From Paracrocinitomix sp040880585 (GTDB taxonomy: Bacteria > Bacteroidota > Bacteroidia > Flavobacteriales_D > Crocinitomicaceae): a DNA stretch of 64,000 bases. The notes under the pieces were generated by a model that was given only the letters and a program-made list of their open reading frames with translations, was not told the DNA's origin and ran no database searches. The position numbers were made by a program, and so were the translations under genes. This document shows, piece by piece, positions 27,897-35,609 of the stretch. Positions within the stretch are counted from its first letter, which is position 1. Every line of letters begins with the position of its first letter. The stretch is taken from contig JBBDID010000021.1 in the NCBI GenBank assembly GCA_040880585.1, forward strand, positions 81,115 through 145,114, read 5' to 3'.

Positions 27897-28808
27897 TTAC
27901 TGATGGCTAATAGCCATCCAATAAAAAACAACTGGTAAAACACTAGTACCATTAATGTTTTCCAAATTTATTGTAAACCCATTAACTGTTTTATTATTAA
28001 CCCATGTTGCACCTCCTCCATTCAGGAATTTCTTATTTGCCGAAAAGGAAACTGAATAATTTGTATTTGGCATAGGAGAACTAAAAGTGACATTAATGTC
28101 ATGAGGGACAAATTCGTCTGTTAATGAGTTTTGCCCTGATCTAATGGTAGGCATGTTTGAAATAGAGCTAATATTCCCTAAATATATTTGGCCACCACTA
28201 CTAAGATATAGTGTGTCGTTTGATAAAGACAATACCTGCAATTCATTTGTTGGGTCAGCATCTGCATCATCTACAAGGTCAACACTATAGCTGCTTAGAT
28301 CAACATAGCTGCCGCTACTAAGGTATACAGTGTCATTTGAAAAAGATAAAATTTGTAGCTCATTGGTCGGATCATTATCCGCGTCATCAACATTATCATT
28401 GATGACATACTCTGCGTTTTTTGAGTACAATGCGTAAGGGACACTAATCAATTGAGATGTCCCCATTATAGTATATGAAATTCCACCTGAAAAATCTACG
28501 GCTGTTTCAATATAATATGGGCCATTAGACCAATTAATTGTGGAAAAGTTATCGTTTGTAGTTCCAGTACCAATTTCAATATTTACTAAACCATAAGAGT
28601 TTGTAACAGGAGTAAAAGTTTCAGTATAAACAATTGTTCCGGAAGGGTTACCTTGTATAATTGAAAGTTGAAAACCTATAGTTTGATTTGTTATTATTTC
28701 ACCACCATCACGAACTACAGCCTGATATTTAAATGCCTCTGGTGATTGAGTATAAGAGCATATAACGATACTTAATGACATTAATGTAAAATATATTCTT
28801 GTTTTCAT
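27897..28808 (-). CDS. Secreted tail-fibre/adhesin-like repeat protein
   Basis: 303 residues; signal peptide about 1-20. The mature N-terminus carries the Bacteroidota motif FKYQAVVRDG, which opens a beta-sandwich-like domain (about 22-130). Two tandem repeats follow (about 140-215), each built on DADxDPTNELQ then LSxSNDTxYLSSG, a pattern seen in trimeric fibre shafts of large secreted proteins in this phylum. The C-terminal ~85 residues form a separate head-like domain (FSSPMPNTNYSVSFS). Likely surface-exposed and binding. Last gene of the nine-gene minus-strand operon. Confidence 0.7.
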   Translation of the reverse strand: MKTRIYFTLMSLSIVICSYTQSPEAFKYQAVVRDGGEIITNQTIGFQLSIIQGNPSGTIVYTETFTPVTNSYGLVNIEIGTGTTNDNFSTINWSNGPYYIETAVDFSGGISYTIMGTSQLISVPYALYSKNAEYVINDNVDDADNDPTNELQILSFSNDTVYLSSGSYVDLSSYSVDLVDDADADPTNELQVLSLSNDTLYLSSGGQIYLGNISSISNMPTIRSGQNSLTDEFVPHDINVTFSSPMPNTNYSVSFSANKKFLNGGGATWVNNKTVNGFTINLENINGTSVLPVVFYWMAISHQ

Positions 28809-28818
28809 AACAATAATT

Positions 28819-29289
28819 TTAATATTTTATAAGTTTATAAGTTTTTATTTTTTCTTTCTTATCGTTCAAGAGAATAAGTGTATAGTTTGCAGATTGCAAG
28901 TTTTCTGTATTTAGACTTGTTATTTCTTGTGTAAGTATTCCTTCTAAAACAACTTGACCTTTATTGTTATACATTTTGTAATTAATGTTTTTGTAAGGAA
29001 AAGTTTCAATATTTAATTGTTTTTCAACAGGATTTGGATAAACTTTAATTTCAACATTAGAATTATGTAATTCGATATTTAGAAAATCCCATTTTGTTTG
29101 ATGAAATCCTTGAGTTATATCATTAGTGCTATCTGAAACTGTGTTAATAATTATTTCACCTATTGTGAAATCAACACTTTTATTATCATTGTTGTAAGAA
29201 TCTCCTTGAACAGATACTACTTCTTGACTTGACAATAGTAAAGGATTTATAATTGCAATAAAAAATAAAGATTTAAATACTTTTTTCAT
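28819..29289 (-). CDS. Small T9SS-secreted protein
   Basis: 156 residues: signal peptide (about 1-22), a short acidic region with VDFTIGEIIINTV as in SprB-neighbour proteins, then a type A T9SS C-terminal sorting domain starting at VYPNPVEKQLNIE and ending in KIKTYKLIKY. The mature part before the signal is under 70 residues, so it may be mostly a surface tag or linker. Ten bases upstream of the fibre-like gene, in the same operon. Confidence 0.75.
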   Translation of the reverse strand: MKKVFKSLFFIAIINPLLLSSQEVVSVQGDSYNNDNKSVDFTIGEIIINTVSDSTNDITQGFHQTKWDFLNIELHNSNVEIKVYPNPVEKQLNIETFPYKNINYKMYNNKGQVVLEGILTQEITSLNTENLQSANYTLILLNDKKEKIKTYKLIKY

Positions 29290-29294
29290 AATAC

Positions 29295-29609
29295 TTATTT
29301 TTCGTTCAACAAATCATCAATTTTTTCATTTCTTATTCTTTGTTTGACTCGTGTATTTATCGACCTCTCAATACCATCTAATATATCAGGATTATTATTT
29401 AAAGAGGGAATAGGTGAGCAAACAGATACATTCTGATCATTATTACAATCTATCACTATAACCGTTTTTCCATCTACATTAATACTCCAACTATCATTGT
29501 TATCAGCATTAATTTTAACTATTCTAACATCAAGTTTGCAACCTAACTCTTTCATTAAGCCATCAAACATTTTTTCAAGATGCTTTAAATCTTTTTCAAT
29601 TATTTTCAT
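29295..29609 (-). CDS. Small hypothetical protein of the island operon
   Basis: 104 residues, no signal peptide, no family recognised. A helical N-terminus (LKHLEKMFDGLMKELGC) is followed by a beta hairpin (SWSINVDGKTVIVIDC) with several cysteines and a basic helical tail. Its ATG lies 14 bp inside the end of the preceding 42-codon gene, so translation is probably coupled. Confidence 0.5.
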   Translation of the reverse strand: MKIIEKDLKHLEKMFDGLMKELGCKLDVRIVKINADNNDSWSINVDGKTVIVIDCNNDQNVSVCSPIPSLNNNPDILDGIERSINTRVKQRIRNEKIDDLLNEK

Positions 29610-29724
29610 TTTCTTTATTTTTTAATTCTTTACTCAATAATGGATGTGCCACATCTATTTCGATTAAATCATTCGAGATTTGTATATCTTTTGCGTTTTC
29701 GTTTTCTACTTTAACTTTTACCAT
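29596..29724 (-). CDS. 42-residue peptide gene in the island operon
   Basis: ATG to TGA open frame encoding a highly charged peptide starting MVKVKVENENAKD and ending KENENN. It fills the only space between two operon genes, starts 6 bp after the T9SS protein gene and overlaps the next ATG by 14 bp, which is typical of translational coupling. No homologue is recognised. Its operon position supports it more than its sequence does. Confidence 0.45.
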   Translation of the reverse strand: MVKVKVENENAKDIQISNDLIEIDVAHPLLSKELKNKENENN

Positions 29725-29730
29725 GATGGT

Positions 29731-30501
29731 TTATTTAATGAATAACTTCTTTTTTAATATTGTTTTACCACTTTGAATTTGTATAAAATAGATTCCACTT
29801 TGAACATCTTGAAGACTTAACTCAGTCTGAGCATTAGAAAGTTTCAAGTTCTGAGTATTCAAGAGCTGACCGTTCATGTTATAAACGCTAACATCAGCGT
29901 CCATTGTTTCATTTGAACTGATGAAAATAGATTTATCGAAAGAATATACTTCAAGCGTATTGGATAAATCATTTTCGTTAATTCCAACCGAGCCTGTGTT
30001 TTCATAACCAGTTATTGAAAATGAATTAACTTCAATGATGAATGTATTTATTGAATTAACGCCGGTGCCAATATATTTAAGTATGAAATATATATTTGTG
30101 CTTGAAGCGAAACTTGTACTATTAGTAAACATGAATGTTTCGTTAGCAGAACCGTTTAGTGTATATGAAGCATCCGGTGAAGTATCGTAAACATCAATGT
30201 AAATTTCCATTTCGACGGTATATGATGGGTCTGAAGTAATATCCAAATCAATCTGAATACTATCCATTGATGATAAATCGAAAGATTTTGAGATTTCTAC
30301 ATCACCATCTACTGTTTCAGGGAACTGCCAAGCTGCATTATTGGTGCCTAACCAATTCGCATCTGTACCAACATCTGTCCAATCAGGTGTGACGTTATCA
30401 ACATCCATTGTGTAAGGAAGGGTTTCTCCTTGTGCGTTAGTTCTGAACGATACTCCCACCGTTGCCACTAACATTGTCAAAATTAAAATTGCTTTTTTCA
30501 T
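29731..30501 (-). CDS. T9SS-secreted beta-sandwich protein
   Basis: 256 residues. Signal peptide cut after TNAQ (about residue 24), then a cleaved-adhesin/choice-of-anchor-like beta-sandwich (about 25-165) with LPYTMDVDNVTPDW and KSFDLSSMDSIQIDLDI, then a type A T9SS sorting domain beginning near NTLEVYSFDKSIFI and ending LKKKLFIK. The protein should be exported through the outer membrane and retained on the surface or released. Confidence 0.75.
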   Translation of the reverse strand: MKKAILILTMLVATVGVSFRTNAQGETLPYTMDVDNVTPDWTDVGTDANWLGTNNAAWQFPETVDGDVEISKSFDLSSMDSIQIDLDITSDPSYTVEMEIYIDVYDTSPDASYTLNGSANETFMFTNSTSFASSTNIYFILKYIGTGVNSINTFIIEVNSFSITGYENTGSVGINENDLSNTLEVYSFDKSIFISSNETMDADVSVYNMNGQLLNTQNLKLSNAQTELSLQDVQSGIYFIQIQSGKTILKKKLFIK

Positions 30502-30516
30502 AATATTTATTTGTTT

Positions 30517-32847
30517 TTAATTTTGAACTACACGTGAAACATGGATGTATCCAATGGTGCCATCTTTAAGCTTCACTTTCTTGTGTTTGTTTTCTTCACC
30601 TATTACTTCAAAAAGCTCGCCTTCATTCACTTTTTGCATAATTTCACCGCCTGGTGTTTTTCTTAGGTTGGAGTAGCCGTCGGGGTCTGATATTTTGTAG
30701 TATTGGATATCAATAGTAGGTTCTGTGAATATTTCTTTATTATTATTTAAATCTTCATTTTCAACATCAACAACGTTCTTAGTGTTTGCTTCATCTTCAT
30801 TTTTTGATGTGGTATTTTTATTTGGTTGTAAATTACCGTCGTCATTAGTCGTTTCTGTTTTTTCATTTTCTGAAACAGGGTTTTTATTAATATTTTCTGA
30901 TGAAATAGATTCAGGATTAAATAATAAAAACCAAATGACTGTAGTAATACCTCCCCCTAGTAAAAGAAAAAATGGAATACTTATCTGCCATGTAAAGACA
31001 AAATTTAATAAAATTCCTTTTTTCTTTTTTTTGCCTATTTGAATTAATTCTTCTATTTCTCCTATTTTTTCTTTTTCGGCAGTTTCAAATTTTCCATCTG
31101 CTTTTTCACCTAATTCTTTGAGTTTTAATATCGCTTGATTTGCAGAGTTATCTGAATAAAAAATAGCATTTTTATAATCTAATTTGGGAAGTGTATCACT
31201 ACTCATTGTGTCAAACAACTCTTTTTTTTCTTTGTTAGTAAAGTCATTTAAGTCTAAAATATTTTTTGCTAAAATTTGTTTTTCAGAATCTTCTATTTCT
31301 CCATCTGCCTTAGCAAGGTGAATTAATAAAATAAGTTCATTTCTTTTTTCTGTTTTTTTCTTGTAACTTTTGGTAGTAAATGCTTTTCCTATAATATTTT
31401 TAATGGCGTTTTTTTCAATACCCTTTTCAACCTCTACTTTTGTGGGGTCAGAATGAAAAATTACTTTTGGATTGTTTAGGTGTATTCCAATAACAGATAG
31501 CTCGTGTGTCGTTCCACTTAAAATATGATTGTATGTTAGTCTTGAAATAGGAATACAAGTATATTCTATAGACTCCTTCAATATTTTTGGGTATTTGTCT
31601 GTTGATATTTCTAATGACTTTCGTATTGTTTCAGATAAATCTTTAGAATAATTGTCATAATGACTTTCCTCATGACCATTTAACCATGAATAAATTTCTT
31701 TTTTTGCCTTTTTTTCTACAAAAGGAGTAAAGTCGTTTGATTTCAATTGGTTATCCTTATACTCTTCTAATAAAAGTGTTGGATTAGAGTATGTTTTGTC
31801 ATTAATTTGGGTTTCAACAGTTGTAAGTATTCCAAGTTTACCTGCAGTTTTACAAGTAACACAATCAACTTTACCATATCTGTTCTCTTCGTGATCACCA
31901 TAACAAACTTCACAGGTTAATTTTCCACTTGCTTCACAAGTATCACAATCAATTTTTCCATTTGGCTTACATTTATTACAAACAATAGTTCCTTTTCCTT
32001 TACAAAACTCTTTTTTCTTTCCAATTGCGGATCTAAAGGCTGCACCAGTAATTGTATTTTCACTACCAAAAAATTTGCATTTAGTTAGTCCTGTACCTCT
32101 GCAACTTGAACAATCAACCCAGCCGTTACCACATCTTTTAGAACAAACCTTTTTCTCCGTTCTACCGTCATTAACTTTTTTATAACCATCTCCGTCACAA
32201 GAATTACATTCAACTTGACCCTTTCCTGAACAAGGACCACAAGTGATTTCCCCTTTTCCATGGCACGTTGGACAAGTATATTCATGTCTTCCGTCGCAAC
32301 TTTCACAGGTTGTTTCACCATGACCTTGACAATCATAACAATCATAAATGTGTTGGCCTCTACATTCAGATTCACTGCATTGAAGGTATTTTTCCCCTGA
32401 ACAAGTATTGCAAGTTTTTGATTTTGTTAATTCAGGTATATAGTATTTTGGTTGTTTTGAATTGGGTAGATTATTTTCAGCAATAATTTTTATTTCATCA
32501 CAAAAAAGTAGTTTTTTTTCATTAAGTGAACTTATTTCTTCTTTGTTTGCATCAATTTTATCAAAGATATTTTCCTCTTCAATTTTTACTAAATCAGATT
32601 GTGAGGATTTTAAAAAATTCACTTTGAACAAATCTACAACATCATTTTTTAGAGGAAATGTGTATTTGTATGCTTTTCTAATAAATGTTTTTGCAGAATA
32701 ATTATTATAAAATACGTCTGTTCTTTTATCAGCAACAATTAATAATTGATCGTAAAGTTTAGGATTCTCACTCTTAATCACTGCTTTTAAATCATCAGTT
32801 GAAACATTTTTAGCTTTTTCAATACTTTGGGATGCTGTCTTTTCCAT
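30517..32847 (-). CDS. Membrane protein with giant CxxC zinc-finger array, TerB-like region and SH3 domain
   Basis: 776 residues with an unusual build. Residues 1-140 are helical and unassigned. About 144-335 hold roughly fourteen CxxC units of the DnaJ cysteine-rich type (for example CDGDGYKK, CHGKGE, CRGTG), far more than the four of DnaJ. About 490-590 resemble a TerB-like helical domain (LIHLAKADGEIEDSEKQIL). One transmembrane helix lies at about 612-636 and an acidic Asn-rich linker at 640-705. The C-terminal ~60 residues are a bacterial SH3 domain (YSNLRKTPGGEI, DGTIGYIHVSRV). With no signal peptide, the array should be cytoplasmic and the SH3 periplasmic, perhaps touching the cell wall. 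Central gene of the nine-gene operon. Function unknown. Confidence 0.8.
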   Translation of the reverse strand: MEKTASQSIEKAKNVSTDDLKAVIKSENPKLYDQLLIVADKRTDVFYNNYSAKTFIRKAYKYTFPLKNDVVDLFKVNFLKSSQSDLVKIEEENIFDKIDANKEEISSLNEKKLLFCDEIKIIAENNLPNSKQPKYYIPELTKSKTCNTCSGEKYLQCSESECRGQHIYDCYDCQGHGETTCESCDGRHEYTCPTCHGKGEITCGPCSGKGQVECNSCDGDGYKKVNDGRTEKKVCSKRCGNGWVDCSSCRGTGLTKCKFFGSENTITGAAFRSAIGKKKEFCKGKGTIVCNKCKPNGKIDCDTCEASGKLTCEVCYGDHEENRYGKVDCVTCKTAGKLGILTTVETQINDKTYSNPTLLLEEYKDNQLKSNDFTPFVEKKAKKEIYSWLNGHEESHYDNYSKDLSETIRKSLEISTDKYPKILKESIEYTCIPISRLTYNHILSGTTHELSVIGIHLNNPKVIFHSDPTKVEVEKGIEKNAIKNIIGKAFTTKSYKKKTEKRNELILLIHLAKADGEIEDSEKQILAKNILDLNDFTNKEKKELFDTMSSDTLPKLDYKNAIFYSDNSANQAILKLKELGEKADGKFETAEKEKIGEIEELIQIGKKKKKGILLNFVFTWQISIPFFLLLGGGITTVIWFLLFNPESISSENINKNPVSENEKTETTNDDGNLQPNKNTTSKNEDEANTKNVVDVENEDLNNNKEIFTEPTIDIQYYKISDPDGYSNLRKTPGGEIMQKVNEGELFEVIGEENKHKKVKLKDGTIGYIHVSRVVQN

Positions 32848-32850
32848 TGT

Positions 32851-33681
32851 TTATCTACAATCTGTTAATTCATATTTTATGCTATCAAATAGAATATAGC
32901 TTTCTGTTTTTTCCATTTTCTTTTCAGAATATTCAAAGGGGCTGTTATCATTTTGTTCCCAAACTTTTACAGTTAAGTTGCCATATAACCCTCCTTCGCA
33001 TTGAAAGTATATTTGAGTTAAATAAGGAGCTACATCATTTTCGGAATCATACTCACCGTCTCCGTTTTCATCAAATCCTTCATTAAAAATTTCTAAATAT
33101 CCAATGAATTGATCTGCACCGTCTCCATCTATTCTTATTTCTCCACGGTAACCCATGAAACATTCACCGTAAAAATTAGAATCCCAGTCTTTCTCTTTGA
33201 TGTATTCCGGAATTTCATTGTCGTTGGTTTCTGTTGATGATTCACTTTCAAACTTTACTTCACCTTCCTCAACGGGCGTTGCTTTTCTGTTAAGTATGTA
33301 TTTAGTGGGGTATTCATAATCATAAGCAATCACACATACCGTATCGGAATCAGTGACTTCAAACCAGATAGAATATGCATTGTCCTCATCTTGTTCGATA
33401 AAGATCTCATCTCCATCTCTACCTCCCATGAAAATTCTTTTTTCATTAGTTTCACAAAACCTACTACCCCCGTCATTGTAGCAATTTCCTAAAACAGCAT
33501 TAAAGGGCTTCGAATCACCTGTTGGACTTGAAATATAAATATCATTGTAGTCAGGAGTACCATCATATTCCTGAATATATACCCCATTCAGCTTATTTGA
33601 GTATTCAATATAGTTTTGAGATATAGAAAGTTTAGAAAAAACTAACAATACAAAAATGCAAATTAAGTTTGTTGTTTTCAT
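32851..33681 (-). CDS. Exported protein of unknown function
   Basis: 276 residues with a signal peptide (about 1-21, cut after SIS). The mature protein is acidic and beta-rich, with Gly/Asp-rich turns (GGRDGDEIFIEQDEDN, DGDGADQFIGYLEIF, DENGDGEYDSENDVAP) that could bind calcium. No family recognised. It starts 4 bp after the lipoprotein gene and ends 3 bp before the CxxC-array gene. Confidence 0.6.
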   Translation of the reverse strand: MKTTNLICIFVLLVFSKLSISQNYIEYSNKLNGVYIQEYDGTPDYNDIYISSPTGDSKPFNAVLGNCYNDGGSRFCETNEKRIFMGGRDGDEIFIEQDEDNAYSIWFEVTDSDTVCVIAYDYEYPTKYILNRKATPVEEGEVKFESESSTETNDNEIPEYIKEKDWDSNFYGECFMGYRGEIRIDGDGADQFIGYLEIFNEGFDENGDGEYDSENDVAPYLTQIYFQCEGGLYGNLTVKVWEQNDNSPFEYSEKKMEKTESYILFDSIKYELTDCR

Positions 33682-33685
33682 AGTT

Positions 33686-33973
33686 CTACTTTTTTATATT
33701 TCTAATTCTCTGTTTGTATCTGCCGGCAGTTAAATCATCATCAGAACACTCCTCTACTCTTTTTGTCATTTTATCTATTTGTTCCTCACTCATTTCAATA
33801 CCTTTATATTTCTCCTTCCAATCATCAGTACAATTATTTCTTTCCTTCATTTTCTCTTTCTTGAAACACTCACAAAATTCATCTGCTGACTTTTCAATTT
33901 CTGACCTATTATCTCCACAAGAAGTGAAAGCCAAAATAGAAGCACATACAATTGTTTTAAAAATTGTTTTCAT
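33686..33973 (-). CDS. Small predicted lipoprotein
   Basis: 95 residues with a lipobox at FTSC (cysteine near residue 19). The mature part is a short charged helical domain with three further cysteines (FCECFKKEK, NNCTDDW, EECSDDD), as in small Bacteroidota lipoproteins of unknown role. Its ATG overlaps the stop of the HTH gene by 4 bp. Confidence 0.6.
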   Translation of the reverse strand: MKTIFKTIVCASILAFTSCGDNRSEIEKSADEFCECFKKEKMKERNNCTDDWKEKYKGIEMSEEQIDKMTKRVEECSDDDLTAGRYKQRIRNIKK

Positions 33974-34194
33974 AGCTTTTCATATTTAAAATTAAATTCA
34001 CCATTTTTAGTGTACTTGTACGAACAAGAGGATTTCGAATACTCAATGGGTGCATCCAATTCTTCCTTCATAAATTTCAAATACTTAAAGGCTGCTCTTT
34101 CAGATAAGCCGAGACGTTCACCAAGCTGTTTAGGAGAACCTGTGTTTCCTCTGCTGATTAAAGAGTCTATTCTCATTATTATCCGTATGTCCAT
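33970..34194 (-). CDS. Small helix-turn-helix regulator, first gene of the island operon
   Basis: 74 residues. A winged-helix-type HTH fills about 5-50 (IDSLISRGNTGSPKQLGERL then SERAAFKYLKFMKEEL), followed by a short beta wing (PIEYSKSSCSYKYTKNGEF). Small HTH_11-like proteins of this type are common in Bacteroidota accessory regions. As leading gene it may autoregulate; a perfect palindrome lies 30 bp upstream, between it and the divergent sigma gene. Confidence 0.7.
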   Translation of the reverse strand: MDIRIIMRIDSLISRGNTGSPKQLGERLGLSERAAFKYLKFMKEELDAPIEYSKSSCSYKYTKNGEFNFKYEKL

Positions 34195-34206
34195 TTACAA
34201 TAAGTT

Positions 34207-34214
34207 CAAAATTA
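34207..34214 (-). promoter_or_regulatory. -7 box of the nine-gene island operon
   Basis: Minus-strand TAATTTTG, an exact TAnnTTTG match 13 bases before the HTH gene's ATG. No TTG at -33, so activation by a regulator or alternative sigma is possible. Confidence 0.45.
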
Positions 34215-34224
34215 GCTCCTTAAA

Positions 34225-34241
34225 CTGAACTGGGAGTTCAG
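34225..34241. promoter_or_regulatory. Perfect palindrome between the divergent island promoters (operator candidate)
   Basis: CTGAACTgggAGTTCAG, two 7-base arms and a 3-base spacer, placed between the two outward -7 boxes. It could be bound by the HTH protein or mark the upstream element of the sigma-gene promoter. Confidence 0.45.
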
Positions 34242-34251
34242 CCATTTCTAA

Positions 34252-34259
34252 TAGCTTTG
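34252..34259 (+). promoter_or_regulatory. -7 box in front of the sigma-factor gene
   Basis: TAGCTTTG, an exact TAnnTTTG match. A small hairpin (CAACTC, AAA, GAGTTG at 34275-34289) follows within the predicted leader. Confidence 0.4.
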
Positions 34260-34411
34260 TAACCTTTGAACGAGCAACTCAAAGAGTTGTACTATTTGAC
34301 CGAAAAAAAATTAAAAAAGCAGAAAAAATATCAGGTGATACGCTGTTTAGCTGGCGCAAATTCATAGAAGGCAACAATGAGTCGCTAAGTTGCATTTATG
34401 AAAAAAATAAG

Positions 34412-34864
34412 TTGACTCTTTTTTTAACTGCCTTTCATTACCTCAAAGAAGAAAGTAGTGCCAATGACCTTATAAATGATGTGTTTTTGAAACTCTTGGA
34501 AATGCCAATTGAAGCAAGAAAAGAAAACTTATCAGGAGTAAACGAAAAGTTGCCGGTCTTTCTTAAAGTCATAGTAAAAAACAAATGTCTTGATAAAATT
34601 AAAGTAGATAAAAACCGGAAAGTATTATTGAATGGTATTTCTCAGTTTTTTAATCGTTCTTATAATAATGAAGCAGTTAAAATCGATTTTTCGGAGTTGA
34701 TTATAATGTTGCCCGAACAGCAAAGAATTATATTTCAGCTACATTTTGACGGATATGACAATCAGTCAATAGCTGAAAAATTAAATATCTCATACAACAC
34801 TGTTCGAAATACACTAAGCACAAGTAAAAAGAAACTCCGACATTTGTGGAAGCAATTCATGTAG
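34412..34864 (+). CDS. ECF-type sigma-70 family RNA polymerase sigma factor
   Basis: Region 2 is visible as FHYLKEESSANDLINDVFLKLLE, and region 4 as LPEQQRIIFQLHFDGYDNQSI with the HTH IAEKLNISYNTVRNTL. The listed TTG start is uncertain and probably too late: the same frame is open from 34229 and encodes LFSWRKFIEGNNESLSCIYE just upstream, which matches the usual start of region 2.1. No ATG, GTG or TTG exists there, so the real start is a rare codon (for example CTG 34343 or ATT 34244). It is followed one base later by the TPR membrane protein, its likely regulator. Confidence 0.8.
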   Translation: MTLFLTAFHYLKEESSANDLINDVFLKLLEMPIEARKENLSGVNEKLPVFLKVIVKNKCLDKIKVDKNRKVLLNGISQFFNRSYNNEAVKIDFSELIIMLPEQQRIIFQLHFDGYDNQSIAEKLNISYNTVRNTLSTSKKKLRHLWKQFM

Positions 34865-34865
34865 A

Positions 34866-35609
34866 ATGAAAAGACTTGATAAACATACAACCCTTGAAGA
34901 AATTAAAGTTCTCCTTGATGATGCCAAGTCACACGAATCTACTATTGAGGAATTAAAAATACATGTGTCTGATTTTGATGATGTAAAAGGATTAATTGCT
35001 TTACTTAGGAAAAACAAATGGGACTATACAACAGTAAAAAGTGTTGAGCAGAATGCTAACACAGATTTTAACGCCCTTTTGAAACAAGCTGAAACACCTA
35101 GATTCCCATGGCTTAAAGTGGCTGCGGTCATTATTCCACTAGTTGGATTGTCCCTATTTTATTTTCTGTATTTTCAACAGTCATCTGAAGGAGAAAATCT
35201 ATATTCAAAATATTATGTTGAAGAAAAAGGACTACCAACATTGATGAGTGATGCCAAAAATAAAAAGTTTGATGAAGCCATGGCAGCGTATAAGGATAAT
35301 GCATATGAAGAGGCTGAATCAGGCTTTGACGAACTATTGGTTTCCAACAAAAAAGACGACACATTACTTTACTTCTTGGGATGCACTAACATGGAGCTTG
35401 AAGACTTTGAAAATGCAATAAAAATGTTTAAAAAAGTCGATACCAACAGCGTATTTAAAGAGAAGGCAGAGTACAATCTTTCACTGTGCTTCATCAAAAT
35501 TGAAGACTTTAAGTCCGCAAAAGACATATTAACTAAAATTAGTGAAGACAAAAAGCATCCTTACTATGATAAAGCCCTGAAAATTCTAGAAGAACCTGTT
35601 TTTAATTAG
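34866..35609 (+). CDS. One-helix membrane protein with TPR repeats, candidate anti-sigma factor
   Basis: 247 residues. Residues 1-78 are cytoplasmic and charged; one transmembrane helix spans about 79-102 (LKVAAVIIPLVGLSLFYFLY); about 130-240 form two or three TPR units (YKDNAYEEAESGFDELL, DTLLYFLGCTNMELEDFENA, EYNLSLCFIKIEDFKSAKD). The order of cytoplasmic head, one helix and periplasmic sensor right after an ECF sigma gene is the layout of membrane anti-sigma factors, though no zinc-binding anti-sigma motif is present. Its end overlaps the convergent CHAT protease gene by 24 bp. The anti-sigma role is inferred. Confidence 0.7.
   Translation: MKRLDKHTTLEEIKVLLDDAKSHESTIEELKIHVSDFDDVKGLIALLRKNKWDYTTVKSVEQNANTDFNALLKQAETPRFPWLKVAAVIIPLVGLSLFYFLYFQQSSEGENLYSKYYVEEKGLPTLMSDAKNKKFDEAMAAYKDNAYEEAESGFDELLVSNKKDDTLLYFLGCTNMELEDFENAIKMFKKVDTNSVFKEKAEYNLSLCFIKIEDFKSAKDILTKISEDKKHPYYDKALKILEEPVFN

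Noticed and set aside
28260..28400. Direct repeats as a possible CRISPR or tandem DNA repeat
   Set aside because: The two copies are coding repeats (DADxDPTNELQ units) in frame within one gene.
30517..32847. Tellurite-resistance operon
   Set aside because: Only a TerB-like region inside a larger protein is seen; no terA, terC, terD or terE.
30517..32847. A DnaJ chaperone
   Set aside because: The CxxC units are DnaJ-like but there is no J domain with HPD and no DnaJ C-terminal domain.
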